A stretch of 48,043 nt of DNA from Chthoniobacter flavus. GTDB taxonomy: Bacteria > Verrucomicrobiota > Verrucomicrobiia > Chthoniobacterales > JACTMZ01. This document shows positions 31,793 to 41,915 of this stretch, piece by piece; position 1 is the first letter of the stretch; the number at the start of each line of letters is the position of its first letter. Location of the stretch: contig CAMDUL010000004.1 of NCBI GenBank assembly GCA_945878135.1, positions 1 through 48,043 on the forward strand. Direction: 5' to 3'. Both the position numbers and the translations under genes were made by a program. Under the pieces are notes generated by a model that was not told the origin of the DNA, did no database searches, and was given only the letters and a program-made list of their open reading frames with translations.

Positions 31793-32806
31793 ATGCCGAC
31801 TGTTTCCGAACTCGCCGCCCTTGTGGGCGGCGAAGTTTTTTCCGGGTCCGGTGACGCCGTGATCGAGGGTCCGGCCGCCTTGGAGTCGGCCGGCCCCGGC
31901 GAAATTTCCTTCTTCGCCAACCCCCGCTACGCCGCCGACCTCCGGACAACGCGCGCCACGGCCGTGCTCGTGCCGAGGAACTTCGCGGGCGAGACCCCCG
32001 CGGTCGGCATCCGCGTGGACGACCCGTCCGCCGCCTTCACGCGCATCACGCGCGAATTCGTGCGCGAACCCGAACCGCCCCCCGCCGGGGTTCATCCTTC
32101 GGCCGTCGTCCATCCCAGCGCGCAAATCGCGCCCGACGCGAGCATCGGCGAGCAGGCGGTGGTCATGCCGGGCGCGGTCATCGGTCCGCGCAGCGTGGTC
32201 ATGGCCGGCGGCTACGTCGGTGCCGGCGCCCGGATCGGTGCCGCGTGCCTCCTTCATCCGCATGCCGTGGTCGGACACGGCTGTCTTCTCGGCGATCGTG
32301 TTGTCCTCCACTCCGGGGCGGTGGTGGGATCGGACGGTTTCGGTTATGACACGCAGAACGGGCGGCACACCAAGATAGCCCAGAGCGGAATTGTCGTGGT
32401 GGAAGACGATGTCGAAATCGGGGCCAACACGACGATCGACCGCGCGCGCTTCGGTCGCACGGTCATCGGGGAGGGGACCAAAATCGACAACCTCGTGATG
32501 ATCGCGCACAACGTGGTCATCGGGAAACACTGCATCGTCTGTGCGCAGGTCGGCATCGCCGGCAGCGCGCGGATCGGCAACCATGTCATTCTGGCCGGAC
32601 AAGCCGGCCTGGTCGGGCATATCCGGATCGGAGACGGCGCCATCGTCGGCGCGCAGACCGGGGTGAGCAACGACATTGAGCCCGGCGCCCGCGTGGTCGG
32701 CAGCCCGCCGCGTCCGATCGGCGAGTGGAAACGCTCCATCGTGCGCGTGGACCGGCTGGCCGAGCTTTACGACCGGGTCAAAAAACTCGAGCAGCGCGCG
32801 AACTGA
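31793..32806 (+). CDS. lpxD: UDP-3-O-acylglucosamine N-acyltransferase
   Basis: A 337-residue hexapeptide-repeat acyltransferase, the third committed step of lipid A synthesis. An N-terminal uridine-binding domain ([20 protein letters not shown], with FFANPRYA) precedes the left-handed helix. The catalytic His is H239 in [13 protein letters not shown], the same position as in E. coli. The stop overlaps the cutA ATG (TGATG). Lipid A synthesis implies an LPS-bearing outer membrane in this organism. Confidence 0.94.
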   Translation: MPTVSELAALVGGEVFSGSGDAVIEGPAALESAGPGEISFFANPRYAADLRTTRATAVLVPRNFAGETPAVGIRVDDPSAAFTRITREFVREPEPPPAGVHPSAVVHPSAQIAPDASIGEQAVVMPGAVIGPRSVVMAGGYVGAGARIGAACLLHPHAVVGHGCLLGDRVVLHSGAVVGSDGFGYDTQNGRHTKIAQSGIVVVEDDVEIGANTTIDRARFGRTVIGEGTKIDNLVMIAHNVVIGKHCIVCAQVGIAGSARIGNHVILAGQAGLVGHIRIGDGAIVGAQTGVSNDIEPGARVVGSPPRPIGEWKRSIVRVDRLAELYDRVKKLEQRAN

Positions 32807-33123
32807 TGGTTCTCCTTGTCCTTTGCACGTTCCCCGACGCGGACACCGCCGCGGAGGCGGTGCGCGCGCTGGTCGGGGAACAACTGGTCGCTTGCGGGAG
32901 CCTCGTTCCGGGCGTGCGCTCGATTTATGCCTGGGAGGGCCGAGTGGAAGACACGGCCGAAGTGCTGGTCATCTTCAAAACGCGGCCTGCCGTCTACGCC
33001 CGCCTCGAGAAGCGTCTGCTCAAACTCCATCCCTACGATACCCCGGAGATCCTGGCCTTCGAGGCCGGTGCGGCGGCCAAGGCTTACGCGGCATGGGTTG
33101 CGGCGGCCGTGGCGGCGCCCTAA
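32806..33123 (+). CDS. cutA: CutA-family divalent-ion tolerance protein
   Basis: A 105-residue ferredoxin-like protein with the CutA landmarks LVLCTFPDADTAAEAVRALV, the conserved LVACGSLVPGVRSIYAWEG and FKTRPAVYARLEKRLLKLHP. CutA trimers have been linked to copper tolerance in E. coli, but their general role is unclear. The ATG overlaps the lpxD stop, which puts it in the lpxD transcript. The length equals the family norm. Confidence 0.92.
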   Translation: MVLLVLCTFPDADTAAEAVRALVGEQLVACGSLVPGVRSIYAWEGRVEDTAEVLVIFKTRPAVYARLEKRLLKLHPYDTPEILAFEAGAAAKAYAAWVAAAVAAP

Positions 33124-33132
33124 TCTGGGCCG

Positions 33133-33960
33133 GTGACTATTCTCGAACGAATCCTTCCGGATGTCCGGCGCGAACTCGACGAGGCCCGCGCGGCGGTGCC
33201 CTTGGACGAAATCCGCGCGCGCGCCGCGGACGCGCATCCGCCCCGCGATTTTGCCGGCGCCCTCACCGCCGGGGGATTCGGGCTAATTGCCGAGTGGAAG
33301 CAGCGTTCCCCCAGCATGGGAGAGATGCGCGCCGGCAACGTGCTCGCCGCGGCCTCCGCCTACGAGGCCTCGCCGGTCGTGCGCGCCGTTTCGGTGCTGA
33401 CCAATCGCACGCACTTCGGCGGGACGACCGCCGACTTGGCGCGCCTTGCCGCCTCTTCGAGCAAACCGGTGCTGCGCAAGGATTTCATCCTCGACCCTTA
33501 CCAGATCTACGCGGCCCGCGCCGCCGGTGCGGATGCAGTGCTCCTCATGGCCAATGTGCTTTCGTCCGACGAGATGGCGCGGCTGCATGAAGTGGTCCTC
33601 GGTCTCGGCATGGAAACGCTCTTCGAGGTCCACGAGGCGGCGGAGATCGACGCGCTGCCTGCCACCGCGCGCGTGGTCGGGATCAACAGCCGCAAATTCA
33701 AGTCCCGCGAGGGCTTTGTCGCCGCCGGGGAGAGAGCCGAGGAAGATTTCACCCTCGATTTTGCCGCCTTCGAATTGGCGGAGAGCCTGCCGGCCGGCTG
33801 CGTCCGCGTGGCCGAAAGCGGCGTGACCCCGCACACCGTGGCGCCGCTGGCCCGGCATTTCGACGCGGCGCTGGTCGGCACCTCGCTCCTGCGCGATCCG
33901 CGCGGGGTGGAGGCCGCGCTGGCGGACTTCGCGAGCGCGCTTGCGCGGACGGCCGCCTGA
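33133..33960 (+). CDS. trpC: Indole-3-glycerol phosphate synthase
   Basis: A 275-residue TIM barrel that closes the indole ring in tryptophan synthesis. Motifs: IAEWKQRSPSMG (catalytic Lys near the N-terminus), VLTNRTHFGGT, LRKDFILDPYQIYAARAAGA with the second catalytic Lys, GINSRKFKS in place of the usual GINNRNL, and ESGV near the end. Start is GTG 33133, nine nt after cutA. No other trp gene lies in the window, so tryptophan genes are probably scattered. Confidence 0.93.
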   Translation: MTILERILPDVRRELDEARAAVPLDEIRARAADAHPPRDFAGALTAGGFGLIAEWKQRSPSMGEMRAGNVLAAASAYEASPVVRAVSVLTNRTHFGGTTADLARLAASSSKPVLRKDFILDPYQIYAARAAGADAVLLMANVLSSDEMARLHEVVLGLGMETLFEVHEAAEIDALPATARVVGINSRKFKSREGFVAAGERAEEDFTLDFAAFELAESLPAGCVRVAESGVTPHTVAPLARHFDAALVGTSLLRDPRGVEAALADFASALARTAA

Positions 33961-33978
33961 AGTCCATCCTGCGGGGAC

Positions 33979-35004
33979 ATGTCCGGCAAAGATTTCCTGC
34001 GCGAATCCGTCGAGGCGCCCGAGACGCCGCTCGACGTCTCGCTGCGTCCGCCGCTTTTCGCCGAGTTCTCCGGTCAGGCGCGGGTGGTCGAGCGTCTGCA
34101 ATTGATGGTCGAGGCGGCCAAGGCCCGCGGCGACGCTTTGCAGCACATCCTGCTTTCCGGCCCGCCCGGCCTAGGCAAAACCACCCTGGCTCTCATCCTC
34201 GGCAATGCCATGGGGGCGGAGGTCAAATGCACGAGCGGTCCGACCATCGAGAAAGCGGGCGACCTCGCGGGCCTGCTCACCACGCTGCCCGAGGGTGCCA
34301 TTCTTTTCATCGACGAGATCCACCGGTTGCAGCCGGCCATCGAGGAATACCTTTATCCGGCGATGGAGGACTACAAGGTCGACATCATCATCGATGCGGG
34401 GCCCAACGCGCGCAGCGTACGGCTCAACCTGCCGAAATTCACGCTGGTCGGCGCGACCACGCGGTCGGGCATGATCAGCGCGCCCCTGCGCTCGCGCTTC
34501 GGCATGACTTGTCGTCTCGATTACTACGAAGCCGAGGAACTCGTCCGGATCGTCGAGCGCAGCGCCGGTCTGCTCAATGTCGCCATCGATCCCGGCGGCT
34601 CACGCGAAATAGCCAACCGCGCCCGCGGAACACCGCGTATCGCCAACAACCTTCTGCAATGGTGCCGGGACTACGCGCAGGTGCGGGCCGGCGGTCTCAT
34701 CACCGCGGAATCCGCCTCGGCCGCCCTGGCCATGCTGGATATCGACGGCGACGGACTCGACGAGATGGACAAGCGCATCCTCGAGACCATCATCCACCGC
34801 TTCGGCGGCGGTCCGGTCGGTTTGAATTCGCTGGCCGTCGCGGTGGGGGAGGAATCCGGCACGCTCGAGGAGGTGCACGAACCTTTTCTCATCATGCGCG
34901 GTTACCTGCAGCGCACCACGCAGGGCCGCACCGCCATGCCGGCCGCCTACCGCAAGCTCGGCGCCGTGCCTCCGTCGGCCCCCGGCGATCTTTTCGCCCA
35001 GTAA
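33979..35004 (+). CDS. ruvB: Holliday junction DNA helicase RuvB
   Basis: A 341-residue AAA+ ATPase that drives branch migration with RuvA. Walker [10 protein letters not shown], Walker [11 protein letters not shown], sensor 1 [17 protein letters not shown], and a C-terminal winged helix ([34 protein letters not shown]) that binds DNA. Length is standard. ruvA and ruvC are not adjacent. It follows trpC by 18 nt and precedes a glycosyltransferase by 10 nt, so a long transcript may run on into the glycan cluster. Confidence 0.96.
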   Translation: MSGKDFLRESVEAPETPLDVSLRPPLFAEFSGQARVVERLQLMVEAAKARGDALQHILLSGPPGLGKTTLALILGNAMGAEVKCTSGPTIEKAGDLAGLLTTLPEGAILFIDEIHRLQPAIEEYLYPAMEDYKVDIIIDAGPNARSVRLNLPKFTLVGATTRSGMISAPLRSRFGMTCRLDYYEAEELVRIVERSAGLLNVAIDPGGSREIANRARGTPRIANNLLQWCRDYAQVRAGGLITAESASAALAMLDIDGDGLDEMDKRILETIIHRFGGGPVGLNSLAVAVGEESGTLEEVHEPFLIMRGYLQRTTQGRTAMPAAYRKLGAVPPSAPGDLFAQ

Positions 35005-35014
35005 CGCCGCGCCC

Positions 35015-36127
35015 ATGGAAGCCGCCCGCCCCGCCGCCCGGAGGATTGCTTTTGTTTTCACCTCCATGCCGGTCGGCGGAGCCGAGGATTTCGCCCTGGC
35101 CGCAGGGCCGCATCTCGCGCCGGATTTCGAGGCGCATTACGTCTGCCTGCGCGAACTTGGACGGCTCGGCGAGGAAGCCCGGACGGAAGGGCGTCCCGTC
35201 CACCTCGTGCCGGTCTTTTCCTCGCGCTGGATCACCCCGTGGGCGATCCGCCGGTTTGCCGCGTGGTTGCGGCGGGAGAACATCGCGGCGGTTCATTCGC
35301 AAACGCACCACGCGCATGTCTTCGCGACCAAGGCGGCCGAACTTGCCGGCATCCCCTCGGTCGTGCACCAGCAGAAAACGCTGGAGGAACTCCCCCCGCG
35401 CCGCCGCCGGATTTTCCGCGCCTGCGTGGACCGGGCGTCGCATGTCGTCGCGCTGTCGGAACAGACAGCGCGGGATCTGGGGGAAGCCTTCGCGGTGCCC
35501 GCGGGAAAAATCTCGGTGGTGGCCAATGGGATCGAGCGGAGCATTTTTTGTCCGCCCGCCGACCGCGCCGCCCTGCGCCGCCAACTCGGCTTGCCGGATG
35601 GCGTCCTGCTCGCCGCGAGCGTCGGCCGTTTGCACCACCACAAAAGCCACGAGACAACCATCGAGGCGGTGGCGCTCGCCCGGCGGCAAGGCGTCGCCGT
35701 GACCGCCGTGCTGGTCGGTGAGGGAACCCGTCGCGCGGACCTCGAGGGCCTGGCCCGCGCCCGGGGCGTGGACGACGCGGTCATTTTCACTGGCGCCCAG
35801 CGCCCCGTGGTCCCCTGGCTGCAAGTGCCGGACGTGTTCGTCCTCTCTTCGCTCTGGGAGGGCCAACCGCTCGCCTTGTTGCAGGCCGCGGCCTGCGGCG
35901 TTCCGGTGCTGGCCAGCAACATCGAGGGCAACACCGCGGTGCTCGGAGGCGACCATCCGGGGCTTTTCGCCGCGGGCGATGCGACGCGGCTGGCCGAACT
36001 TTTCGCCGCAGCCCGCGATCCGGATTTTCTCCGGCAGCTGCACGAAAGCCAGCAGCGGGCGGATATTCCGTGGAGCGACCGGTCTGCGCGGCAGTTGGCC
36101 TGCATCTACCGCACGCTCCTCCCATGA
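35015..36127 (+). CDS. Glycosyltransferase family 4 protein, first of pair
   Basis: A 370-residue GT-B enzyme. N-terminus IAFVFTSMPVGGAEDFALA has the glycine loop of family 4. The C-terminal half has LLAASVGRLHHHKSHETTIE, AVLVGEGTRRADLEGLARA, and the donor site SSLWEGQPLALLQAAACGVPV. The usual E-x7-E has the form EGQPLALLQA, a Gln replacing the second Glu. It lies 10 nt after ruvB and its stop overlaps the next glycosyltransferase start (ATGA). Confidence 0.85.
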   Translation: MEAARPAARRIAFVFTSMPVGGAEDFALAAGPHLAPDFEAHYVCLRELGRLGEEARTEGRPVHLVPVFSSRWITPWAIRRFAAWLRRENIAAVHSQTHHAHVFATKAAELAGIPSVVHQQKTLEELPPRRRRIFRACVDRASHVVALSEQTARDLGEAFAVPAGKISVVANGIERSIFCPPADRAALRRQLGLPDGVLLAASVGRLHHHKSHETTIEAVALARRQGVAVTAVLVGEGTRRADLEGLARARGVDDAVIFTGAQRPVVPWLQVPDVFVLSSLWEGQPLALLQAAACGVPVLASNIEGNTAVLGGDHPGLFAAGDATRLAELFAAARDPDFLRQLHESQQRADIPWSDRSARQLACIYRTLLP

Positions 36128-37341
36128 AGCCGCTGCACATCGCCATTTTGGCGCCGACGTTCCTGCCCAAATGCTCCGGGGCGGAAGTTTTCCACCACAA
36201 TCTTGCCGTGCAACTGGTCGGGGACGGACACCGGGTGACGGTCATCGCGCCGCGCGCGCGGGTGCGGCAACTCCGGGCCCGGGGCTGGGATCTTCCCTAC
36301 GCGCTCGCGTCCTATCCCGACAAGCGATGGAATTGGCTCAAACGCCACCTCGGTTTCGCCTGCTGGCTCAACCGCCGCGCGCTGGACGCCTTGCAGCGCC
36401 GGCACCGGTTCGACGTCTGGCACGCCTTTGTCCTTTATCCGGCGGGTGTTGTCCTCGCCGACTGGCAGCGCCGCTCGGGTGTGCCGGGCCTGGTGCGCGC
36501 GGTCGGCGATGATGTCTCCGGTCTGCCTTCGCAGGGGCACAGCGCGCACGTGGCCCGGGCCCTGCGCGACAAGCTTCCCTCGGCCGGCGCGTTGGTCGCG
36601 CTCTCGCCGGAAATGGCGGAGGAGTTATCCATCCTCGGCGTGGTCCCGGAGAAAATCCGCATCGTGCCCAATGCCGTCGACGCGAACCGTTTTGTCGCGT
36701 CACCCGTGTTGCGCCGCACCGCGCGCGAGGAACTCGGCGTTCCGCAAGATGCGTTCGTCTTCCTCTGCGTGGCGCGGCATCACCCGCAGAAGGATTTTCC
36801 CACCCTGCTTGCCGCTTTCCGTTCATTGCGCGCCGCCCTCCCGGAGCGCGATGTGCATCTGGTCATCGCCGGCCGCGATGCCGAGGAGTTGCGTCGGGAA
36901 CTCGGCGATCTTGCCGGGAGCGTGCATCTTTGCCAGTTCGGTCCGGAAGATTCCACGCACGGCGTGCCGTCCATGCCGCCGCCCAAACTGGTCGCACTCT
37001 ACCTCGCGTCCGACGCCTTCGTTCTTTCGTCTTTGCTCGAAGGTTTCAGTTCCGCACTCGTCGAGGCGATGGCCGCGGGCTTGCCGCTCGTCGTCACCGA
37101 CGCGCCGGGTATCCGCGGTGTGGTCACCCACGACCACGAAGGCCTCCTTGTTCCCCTGCGCTCGCCGGACGCCATGTCCGCGACCATGCGGCGCCTGGTC
37201 AACGATGCCGGCCTGCGCGAGCGTCTGTCGAACGCCGGACGCGCAACGGCCAAGCGCTACAGTTGGCCCGTGGTGCGCGACGCCTACACGGCGATCTACC
37301 GCGAGTTGATCGGCCGCGCCGGTTCCCGCGACCAGCGGTAG
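36124..37341 (+). CDS. Glycosyltransferase family 4 protein, second of pair
   Basis: A 405-residue GT-B protein beginning HIAILAPTFLPKCSGAEVFH, the canonical family 4 glycine loop. Donor-site motifs are FLCVARHHPQKDFPTLLAAF and SSLLEGFSSALVEAMAAGLP (E-x7-E type). It overlaps the previous gene by 4 nt, so two sugars are probably added in succession to one acceptor. Its last 46 nt overlap the tail of the sulfotransferase gene on the other strand. Confidence 0.87.
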   Translation: MKPLHIAILAPTFLPKCSGAEVFHHNLAVQLVGDGHRVTVIAPRARVRQLRARGWDLPYALASYPDKRWNWLKRHLGFACWLNRRALDALQRRHRFDVWHAFVLYPAGVVLADWQRRSGVPGLVRAVGDDVSGLPSQGHSAHVARALRDKLPSAGALVALSPEMAEELSILGVVPEKIRIVPNAVDANRFVASPVLRRTAREELGVPQDAFVFLCVARHHPQKDFPTLLAAFRSLRAALPERDVHLVIAGRDAEELRRELGDLAGSVHLCQFGPEDSTHGVPSMPPPKLVALYLASDAFVLSSLLEGFSSALVEAMAAGLPLVVTDAPGIRGVVTHDHEGLLVPLRSPDAMSATMRRLVNDAGLRERLSNAGRATAKRYSWPVVRDAYTAIYRELIGRAGSRDQR

Positions 37342-38129
37342 CCGAAGTCGCGCAACCCGCGCGCGGTCAGCGCCGTGATGGCGCACCACTCGAAGCATCC
37401 CAGTCCCGCGAGATACTCGTCGTCGCGGACAATTTCCCGTTTCGTGTCCAACCGCATCCGGTTGCCTTCGATGCCGTGGTGGCGTCCTTCGCGGAACTTC
37501 AGGGCCTGCGGGTCCCACGGCAGGGACACTTCGCGCAGGACGCGCCGGACTTCCTCTTCCGGCCGGTCCACGAGATCCTCGTAGCGGACGCGCAGATAGC
37601 CGGTGCCGGCCCGCGGACGGAACGCGCGCGCGAGCCGCCGGTTGAGCCGCTCCCATTCCCGCGCGGTCGGTGCCAGGCGGTATCCATGGTCATGCACACG
37701 GCGCTCCGCCTTGCGGCGGTGGCTGAAAACAACGGCCCGGCTGTCCCGGACCATGTGCAGCACGTGCAAGTCGAACAGCCCGGAACGTTGGAGCATCAGC
37801 GCCCGCCCGATGTTCTTCGAATTGTCCAGCACGACCTGCCGTCCGCGGAAGGAAAGTGCGCGACGGCACAGGTCCGCATTGGCCTCCGGGTCGTCGGCGC
37901 GGAAGGCCATGTTTCCGGGAAGGACGGTCTGCCAGAAAGCGCAGGAGGAAACCGGATCCCCACAATTGCAGGTGGCCGGGGCTCCGCTGTCCGACGATCG
38001 CACGGCGGCGATCTTCTTGGCCTCGCCCAGGCTTTCGATGCCGGGATGCGAACCGAGCAGGAGGTCCATCAGCGTGCTGCCGCTGAAACTCGATCCGGCG
38101 ATGTAGATGAGGGGTAGGCGCTCGCTCAC
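37296..38129 (-). CDS. Sulfotransferase family protein
   Basis: A 277-residue P-loop protein from GTG 38129. The 5'-phosphosulfate loop is IYIAGSSFSGSTLMDLLLGS and the 3'-phosphate motif VRDSRAVVFSHRRKAERRV, the PAPS-binding pair of sulfotransferases. A TCNCGDPVSSCAFW segment resembles a cysteine cluster seen in related bacterial members. An upstream GTG (38228) would add 33 residues of unclear quality. It is the only minus-strand gene in the 35-45 kb glycan cluster. It converges with the second GT4 gene and may sulfate the glycan made there. Confidence 0.78.
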   Translation of the reverse strand: MSERLPLIYIAGSSFSGSTLMDLLLGSHPGIESLGEAKKIAAVRSSDSGAPATCNCGDPVSSCAFWQTVLPGNMAFRADDPEANADLCRRALSFRGRQVVLDNSKNIGRALMLQRSGLFDLHVLHMVRDSRAVVFSHRRKAERRVHDHGYRLAPTAREWERLNRRLARAFRPRAGTGYLRVRYEDLVDRPEEEVRRVLREVSLPWDPQALKFREGRHHGIEGNRMRLDTKREIVRDDEYLAGLGCFEWCAITALTARGLRDFGYRWSREPARPINSR

Positions 38130-38251
38130 GGGAAACCGGCGGATGGCCGCAAGCGCGACCGGACCTGCATGGATGATTCCGCCGACCAAATAAACCGGCC
38201 CGGCCGGGAAAGTCCACGCTCCAATCACCGGCGCCGGTCCCCGCGGGGAAA

Positions 38252-40093
38252 ATGATTCCACCGCGCGGGCGCCTTTCCTACCCTCGCGGTCCTGTGATCG
38301 AAGCTGCGCGCGTATGGTGGAGTCTTGGCCGGACCAAATGGGCCGGGGTGGAGTCGTTTCTGCGCCGTCGCGGCTTCTGGTTGTTGGCGGCTTTCGCCGC
38401 GATCTATTACGCCGCATACCATACCACCGGGCTGGCCTTGAGCGGCGAGCAGGGGAGCAACGCTCTCATCGCCATGCGCATCCTCGGCGGCGAGCGTCCC
38501 ATCGCCGACATGTTCATCGGCTACAACCTGCTGTGGTTTTATCCGCTGGTCTGGCTCTTCTCCCTGCTCGGCCCGCATTGGCTGGCCATGCGGATTTATT
38601 TTGCCGTGCTGGCCGCCGCGGCCGCGTTGCTCGGCTACGCGCTCGTGCGGCGGGTCACCGGACAGGCCTGGCTCGCCATGGTCACCGGCGTCTTCATGGT
38701 GCTCATGCCCGGCGCCATCTTCCGCAATTATATGGGCTTGATCGGCGTGCTCTCCGCCACCGTGCTGCTCCGTGGCTACGTCCTCGACGCCGGCGGTCCG
38801 CGCCGGCAGATCGCCTGGATGGCCGCCGCCGGCGCGGGTCTGGCCGTCTGTTTCCTCGTCCGCGTCGAACCCGGACTCCTCATCGCCGTGGTCTGGGCCG
38901 GGCTGGTCGTGCTCTATCCTTTCGGGTCCCGCGGCGAATTCGCCGCGCGGTTGCGCACCGTCCTTTTTGGCACCGCGGCCGCGTTGGCTGCCTTTGCGGC
39001 GGTGCATGCACCTTTTGTCATCCATGCTTACCAGCGCGGGTTTGGTCCCGAGTTCACCGGCCAATACGCCCAGTTCGCTTACATGTTGGGCGATGAGTTG
39101 CAGCGCGAGGCGGACCATTGGACTTCGCCGCCGGTTCCATCCGCGGTGCCCCCCACGGAAACCGCCACCGCCAAGCCGGCGGAGTCCGCCGAGTTCGGTG
39201 GCCGCGACGGCCGCAGGGCCCTGCCCTCGCCGTGGAGCATCGCGGGTCCGCGGGGCCTTTACTTCTTTGCCGCCGCCATCTGGCTGCCCGTCCTGCTGGT
39301 GCCGCTTTTCGTCCTGATCGGAATTTTCCTCCTGCTGCCGGCGCTCGCGCGGGGCGACGCGGAGCGCAAGACCCTCGCCCTGGTCATCCTGACCACAACG
39401 GGCTGCGCACTGGCTTTTTTCCCGCAGTATTTTTTCTTCCGTCCCGACACCACCCACCTCAACGAGTTCCTCCTCGTCTTCTGGCCCGCCTCGGTCTGCT
39501 CGGCCTGGGCCGCGTGGCGCGCCGCCGGTTTGTCCGGTTCGCGCGCCTGCCGGACCGTGTCATGGCTGCTCATCGCGCTGACCGCCCTGCAGTTTATGGT
39601 GTCCTTCAATGCGCTCTTCAATCGCGAGGCCTCGGGCAGCATACGCTCGGCCCGCGGCATGGATACGCCGTTCCGCGCCCTCAATGGGGTCCAGGCCAAG
39701 GTCAAGAAAGACGAACTGGCCGACTGGGAGGGCTTGCGCGACACGGTGCTGGCCCACGCGGATCCCGGGGATTTCGTCATCACCTACCCCTACGTGCCCA
39801 TCGTCAACGTGATGTGCGACCGGATGACCTACCAGCGGCGGCTTTATGCCGACAACGCCACGGCCGGCCCCGAATTCTTCGCCGCGGAGGCTGCGCTCAT
39901 CGACCGGCACCGGCCGGCGGTCATCGTGGTCAACAACCGTGCGATCAACAAGACCGAGGAGTCCCGCTTCCGCCGGTGGGCCGCGCCTTTGCAGGCCCAT
40001 ATCGACGCAAACTACGTTCCGGTCGGGGAATACTTCGGGGAGATCGCGGTCTACGCGCGGCCGGACAAAGCGCCGGGCCCGCGGAACGAATAA
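38252..40093 (+). CDS. Multi-span GT-C-like glycosyltransferase
   Basis: A 613-residue protein with about 11 hydrophobic helices, beginning at FWLLAAFAAIYYAAYH. The large first loop (LSGEQGSNALIAMRILGGERPIADMFIG) sits where GT-C enzymes (PMT/ArnT/RgtA type) hold their catalytic acid. The C-terminal ~110 residues are soluble (GDFVITYPYVPIVNVMCDRM then YEF-like VGEYFGEIAVYAR), as in lipid-linked sugar transferases. ATG 38252 or GTG 38294 may be the start. It is divergent from the sulfotransferase gene and followed by the ABC exporter 49 nt later. Confidence 0.7.
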   Translation: MIPPRGRLSYPRGPVIEAARVWWSLGRTKWAGVESFLRRRGFWLLAAFAAIYYAAYHTTGLALSGEQGSNALIAMRILGGERPIADMFIGYNLLWFYPLVWLFSLLGPHWLAMRIYFAVLAAAAALLGYALVRRVTGQAWLAMVTGVFMVLMPGAIFRNYMGLIGVLSATVLLRGYVLDAGGPRRQIAWMAAAGAGLAVCFLVRVEPGLLIAVVWAGLVVLYPFGSRGEFAARLRTVLFGTAAALAAFAAVHAPFVIHAYQRGFGPEFTGQYAQFAYMLGDELQREADHWTSPPVPSAVPPTETATAKPAESAEFGGRDGRRALPSPWSIAGPRGLYFFAAAIWLPVLLVPLFVLIGIFLLLPALARGDAERKTLALVILTTTGCALAFFPQYFFFRPDTTHLNEFLLVFWPASVCSAWAAWRAAGLSGSRACRTVSWLLIALTALQFMVSFNALFNREASGSIRSARGMDTPFRALNGVQAKVKKDELADWEGLRDTVLAHADPGDFVITYPYVPIVNVMCDRMTYQRRLYADNATAGPEFFAAEAALIDRHRPAVIVVNNRAINKTEESRFRRWAAPLQAHIDANYVPVGEYFGEIAVYARPDKAPGPRNE

Positions 40094-40142
40094 GACGGAA
40101 AATTTTGCCATCGGCGCCGGGCCGGGCATCATCGCAGCCGCC

Positions 40143-41915
40143 ATGGGAATCTACCGCCGCACGCTGGCTTACTACCGTCCCTTCCTCGGGGAGACGGTGC
40201 TGGCCCTGGCGCTGAGTCTGGTCGTCGCCGGTTTCAACCTGCTCAAACCCTGGCCGTTCAAATACATCGTCGACGGCGTTTTGCCGCCCGGTGCGCCGGA
40301 GGCCAAAGCGCAACTGGCCGCGTGGTTCGGCAGCGCAAGCCCGCCGACGCTCATCCTCTTTCTCTGCCTCGCCCTCATCGTCATCACCCTGCTGGCCGGA
40401 CTGGTCAATCTCTGGTCGAGCTATCTCCTGATCAATGTCGGGCTGAAGTCCCTCATGCGCATCCGCACCGAGTTGTATGCGCACCTCCAGCGGCTCTCCC
40501 TCAAGTTCCACGACACGCGCCGTTCGAGCGACTCGAGTTTCCGGGTGGCTTATGACACGCAGTCCATCCAGACGATTTACAACCGCGGCTTCACCAACAT
40601 TTTTTCCTCGGGTGTCATGCTCGTCGCGACATTCGTCATCATGATGCGGCTCGATGCCAAGTTGACTTTGGTCTCCCTCGCCGTCGTTCCGCTCATCGTC
40701 TGGACGATCCATTTTTTCGCGAAAAGGATCCGCGACCAGAACACGACGATCCGCGAACGCGAAAGCGCCCTGCTCGCCACGCTGCAGGAAGGTCTGGCCT
40801 CGGTGCGGATGGTGCATGCTTTCGGACAGGAGGACCGCGAGGTCGGGCAATTCCGCAATCGGGCGGACGAAAGCCTGCGGGCCAACCTGCAACTCACCTT
40901 CACCAACGTGACCAGCGCGCTCCTCGTCGGCACCCTCATGGCCGCCGGCACCGCCGCGCTCTACTACGTGGGTTCCCTTCACGTGCTCGAGGGCAAGCTG
41001 ACCCTCGGCGACCTCCTCGTCTTCGCGTCCTATCTTCTCATGCTCTACGCGCCGCTCGAGCAACTGACCTACACCGCGTGGGCCATGGAGGGCGCGGCCG
41101 CCGGGGCCAAGCGTTGTTTCGACATCCTCGACCGCGAGGACGACGTGCGCGACGCGCCGCAGGCCAAAGTTGTCAACGAGGTGCGCGGGTCCATCCGCAT
41201 GAAGGACGTGGATTTCGGCTATGACGACGCGCGGCAGATCCTTCACGGTGTCACGCTGTCGGTCGAACCCGGCGAGAGCATCGCCATCGTCGGCGGCACC
41301 GGCGCGGGCAAGAGCACGCTGCTCAGCCTCGTGCCGCGTTTCTACGACCCGACGCGCGGCGAAGTCCTTCTCGACGGGCACGATCTGCGGGAGCTGAGGA
41401 AAAAATCCCTGCGGTCCAACATCAGCATGGTGCTGCAGGACACCTTGCTCTTCTCGACCACGGTGCGCGAGAACATCGCCTACGGACGTCCGGATGCCAC
41501 CGAGGAGGAAATCATCGAGGCGGCGCGGCGGGCGCAGGCCTATGACTTTGTCATGAAGATGCCGGACGGATTTTCCAGCCAGGTCGGCGAGCGCGGGGGA
41601 CAACTCAGCGTCGGCCAGCGCCAGCGTCTCGGCATCGCCCGCGCTTTCCTCAAGAACGCGCCGGTCCTCCTGCTCGACGAACCGACGTCGGCCCTCGACG
41701 CCACGACCGAGGAGGCGGTGATGAACACGATCAACGAACTGATGCGGGGTCGCACCACGCTCATGGTCACCCACCGGCTCAACACGGCACACCGCTTCGA
41801 CCGCATTGTCGTGCTCGAGCACGGACGGGTCGTGGAGGAGGGGAGCGGCGAGGCTTTGCTGGCGCGCGGCGGGGTTTACGCCAAAATGTTCGCCGCCGGA
41901 CATTACGACTCATGA
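40143..41915 (+). CDS. MsbA-type ABC exporter
   Basis: A 590-residue full-length half-transporter: six membrane helices (~1-310) with the intracellular loops of the exporter fold, then the ATPase. Walker A GGTGAGKST, signature LSVGQRQRLGIARAF (Val instead of Gly in LSGGQ), Walker B VLLLDEPTSALD, switch His in MVTHRLNTAHRFDR. MsbA-like proteins flip lipid A or other lipid-linked glycans. The neighbouring glycosyltransferases make a glycolipid substrate likely. The stop overlaps the next gene (ATGA). Confidence 0.9.
   Translation: MGIYRRTLAYYRPFLGETVLALALSLVVAGFNLLKPWPFKYIVDGVLPPGAPEAKAQLAAWFGSASPPTLILFLCLALIVITLLAGLVNLWSSYLLINVGLKSLMRIRTELYAHLQRLSLKFHDTRRSSDSSFRVAYDTQSIQTIYNRGFTNIFSSGVMLVATFVIMMRLDAKLTLVSLAVVPLIVWTIHFFAKRIRDQNTTIRERESALLATLQEGLASVRMVHAFGQEDREVGQFRNRADESLRANLQLTFTNVTSALLVGTLMAAGTAALYYVGSLHVLEGKLTLGDLLVFASYLLMLYAPLEQLTYTAWAMEGAAAGAKRCFDILDREDDVRDAPQAKVVNEVRGSIRMKDVDFGYDDARQILHGVTLSVEPGESIAIVGGTGAGKSTLLSLVPRFYDPTRGEVLLDGHDLRELRKKSLRSNISMVLQDTLLFSTTVRENIAYGRPDATEEEIIEAARRAQAYDFVMKMPDGFSSQVGERGGQLSVGQRQRLGIARAFLKNAPVLLLDEPTSALDATTEEAVMNTINELMRGRTTLMVTHRLNTAHRFDRIVVLEHGRVVEEGSGEALLARGGVYAKMFAAGHYDS

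Noticed and set aside
39945..41903. 652-codon minus-strand frame opposite the MsbA-type gene
   Set aside because: Antisense shadow with E/D/H-rich composition; the plus-strand gene has complete ABC motifs.
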